Below are positions 61,884 through 64,000 of a DNA stretch of 64,000 nucleotides, in pieces; the stretch's first letter is position 1, and every line of letters begins with the position of its first letter. The notes beneath the pieces are model-generated. The model had not been told where the DNA came from. It worked only from the letters and a program-made list of their open reading frames with translations, and made no database searches. The position numbers were made by a program, and so were the translations under genes. Source of the DNA: Psettodes erumei (lineage: Eukaryota > Chordata > Actinopteri > Pleuronectiformes > Psettodidae); contig JAFBJZ010000602.1 in assembly GCA_016785225.1 (NCBI GenBank), positions 124,001 through 188,000 of the forward strand. The letters run 5' to 3'.

Positions 61884-64000
61884 GCTTTCAAATCACCCTA
61901 ATTCGTAGGTAGGCTGCCCTTGCAATCATTTGTTAAAGAATAACGTCAGCTGAATTTCCAAAAAAAAAAAAAAAAAAAGGCAGCATGGCTGATTTTTGTG
62001 TTTTTGATTAAATCCACCGCTGACCTATGAAACACTGATTACAACAGGAGGCGGTCTGGAGTCGTTAGAGAGTCGTTTGGATCAATTCGGGAAACATTGT
62101 TTTGGAGGTACGCCGCCTTTTACGCTGACATATTTTGACACGCGTATCCTCCCGTCAGCGTACGTTCAGATGTTTAATTTGCGGCCATCAAAGTCGGGAG
62201 AGACGCGGCAACACGCAACAAGTTGCGCCTCGCATGACGCCAGGTCTGTTTCCATCTGCCGCAGTCCAAATATTATGAAGGCGAAGAAGATGCCTATCTG
62301 TCGGGCCTTTTTTCCCCCCTTTATTCAATCAGCTTTGTCTACTTCCTCTTGTTTTGCTCAAAAGTTGGCAGAAGTCTTGTTTTGGGAGGCTCTTTGTTTC
62401 TTCTTTCACCGCAGTTGTTGTTGTTGAATCTATGTTGGCGTGATTTGCAAGAGCAGAAGACAGAGTGCTTCCAACTCCCCGACGATTCGGGGACTATTTT
62501 TTTTTTCCTTTTTTTCTCCCTTCGCCGCGGAGTGATAAATTGCTGAGCAAACACGTGGCATCACCCCAGCCACGTCCACCGGCAGCCATTCACGTTTCTT
62601 TTTCAAAATATTTCTAGTTGCTTTGCAGATATTTTCCACCCGCGATTAATAACTTGGTTTGATTTGCTTCGTTTTCTGTTGCTTTTACTCGGCCTCCCTT
62701 CTCCTCCATCGCTCTGCCTCTTTCACCCTCTCCACCTTACTCCATCATGTTTACTGCGGGCCGGTGGCCGACTGCAGTGCCCCCCCCCCCCAAATCAGTG
62801 GCACTGGCTCGGGCTGCTAACTGAATTGGGCTGGAGGTCTAAATTCTAATGTGCAGCAGATGGCCGGGGCATTCCTGCATTCAACCAGCTGCAGGCCGCC
62901 ACTCTGCTCCACGCTGCTTTAATGTAAACCACCACAGAGATAGAGAGAGAGAGAGAGAGAGAGACCCCGAGTCACCTTGAGGTTCTGCACAAATGCACTA
63001 AATCAGTTTTTTTTTCTCTCTCTCTCTCGGCTGCAGTCGCAGACTTGACTGCGATTGAGCTACTGAGCCACAGAGCAGTTAACAAGCAATATATTCGCAT
63101 ACGCTCTCTGCTATAGCCTCCTATAAAGCAGACGTGCACGGAGACAGCCACGTGTCACGTAAACATAAACAGCCATTTATGCAGGGGAGGAAAAAAAGAA
63201 AAAAAAAAAAAGAAGAAAAAAAAATGTCTTTGTTACGCATCAGTGGATTAAAGCATCACTGGATGGCAGTGTTGAGCCGCACTGGGCGTCAGGATCTGGT
63301 GAACAAGGTTCCACTGAAGACATAATAAAGACACAAATCAATGGCCATAATTTGGAGAGGGACTCGGCCTGGGTTGGAGTTATAATTTCCCTGGTTTCTG
63401 GAGCTGCACTGGAGAGTAAACACAGCGAGCACTAAATCACAACAGACAGGGCGGGAAGGAAGGAGGAACGGAGGGGAGGGAGATGGATATGGAGCGCTCT
63501 AAGGCGGAGAGGTGGAGGGCTGGAGAAAGAGAGAAGGGGATAAAATCAGGGGCTGCTAATGTAATAACAGCACAGCCCAGAGATGGGGAACATTGCTCCT
63601 CACAATGGCCACTATCACCAGCTATCCAGCGCATCGGGGACGAGGCATTAGCGTGCGTGCGCGCTGCGAGCCGACGCGGGCGCACGCTACGCCTGCGCGG
63701 GGCTGCGCTTACTGTTTTGAGATGACTCCCCAGAGTGCAGCCTGAGTGCTGCGAGGAAGATTATGAGCAAGATAGAGAGCACACATGAATTTGGGCTTTG
63801 TTGTGCGGCAAGATAATAAAAGACGGAACTCTTTGTCAGAGCGGGTAAGTGTATGTTTTGGGAATAAATGACTGACAACACAAAACAGCCATTTGGGCTG
63901 TGGGCGTGACACTAGCTCTTTGTACAAAGATCTTAGATTTGTAAGCCGGCGCGCTTATACATTTTTGCCCAAATGTATGAGCACAAGTGGTTATTTAGAC

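Larger units (their letters stand above)
50400..64000. other. Right-hand region without confirmed genes
   Basis: No dynein tail or linker exons and no other known gene were recognised. The region contains many microsatellites ((CA)n at 60333-60377 and 60655-60720, (AG)n at 57101-57126 and 58945-58972), C and T homopolymers, CpG-rich stretches (52620-53060, 56270-56520 and 60840-61200) and a possible DNA-transposon fragment near 55830. One exon-like plus-strand segment at 56275-56398 is listed separately. Confidence 0.45.

Overview
The window looks like nuclear DNA of a teleost fish, probably a percomorph. It has dense (CA)n, (TG)n and (AG)n microsatellites, long homopolymers, spliced vertebrate-style exons and a repeat fragment of a type common in spiny-finned fish. 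The species assignment is inference. There are no prokaryotic operons, CRISPR arrays, rRNA or complete tRNA genes. Most long open frames are chance or low-complexity frames.

Left edge (about 146-1920, minus strand): the 5' end of an intact-looking axonemal dynein heavy chain gene, dnah2. A short first coding exon (985-953), a 165-nt exon (834-670) and a 235-nt exon (380-146) join in frame with good splice sites and continue out of the window to the left. About 860 bases upstream lies a CpG-rich stretch with two RFX X-box-like palindromes (1846-1859 and 1865-1879), a plausible ciliary-gene promoter.

From about 7.5 kb to at least 49.5 kb, also on the minus strand, lies a second dnah2-like locus. 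I found it exon by exon. Fragments of AAA1 (49.5 kb), the AAA1-AAA2 connector (45.1 kb), AAA2 (36.5 and 34.2 kb), AAA3 (28.9, 27.3 and 26.3 kb), AAA4 (21.1 kb), the stalk (17.6 and 16.4 kb), AAA5-AAA6 (14.9, 10.4 and 9.5 kb) and the C-terminal region (7.6 kb) occur in the correct order and orientation. Several keep exact splice sites. They carry frameshifts, an in-frame loss of a near-invariant motif, lost splice sites, incompatible exon phases and a decayed nucleotide-binding loop. I read the locus as an upstream tandem copy of dnah2 that has decayed into a unitary-style (exon-intron) pseudogene.

The remaining sequence (intron relics, and about 50.4-64 kb) holds microsatellites, polypurine tracts, CpG-rich stretches, G-runs and a few transposon-like fragments. 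No confident second gene was found on either strand. One plus-strand exon-like segment (56275-56398) is flagged. The pseudogene call rests on my knowledge of the dynein heavy chain family; protein alignments and expression data would settle it.
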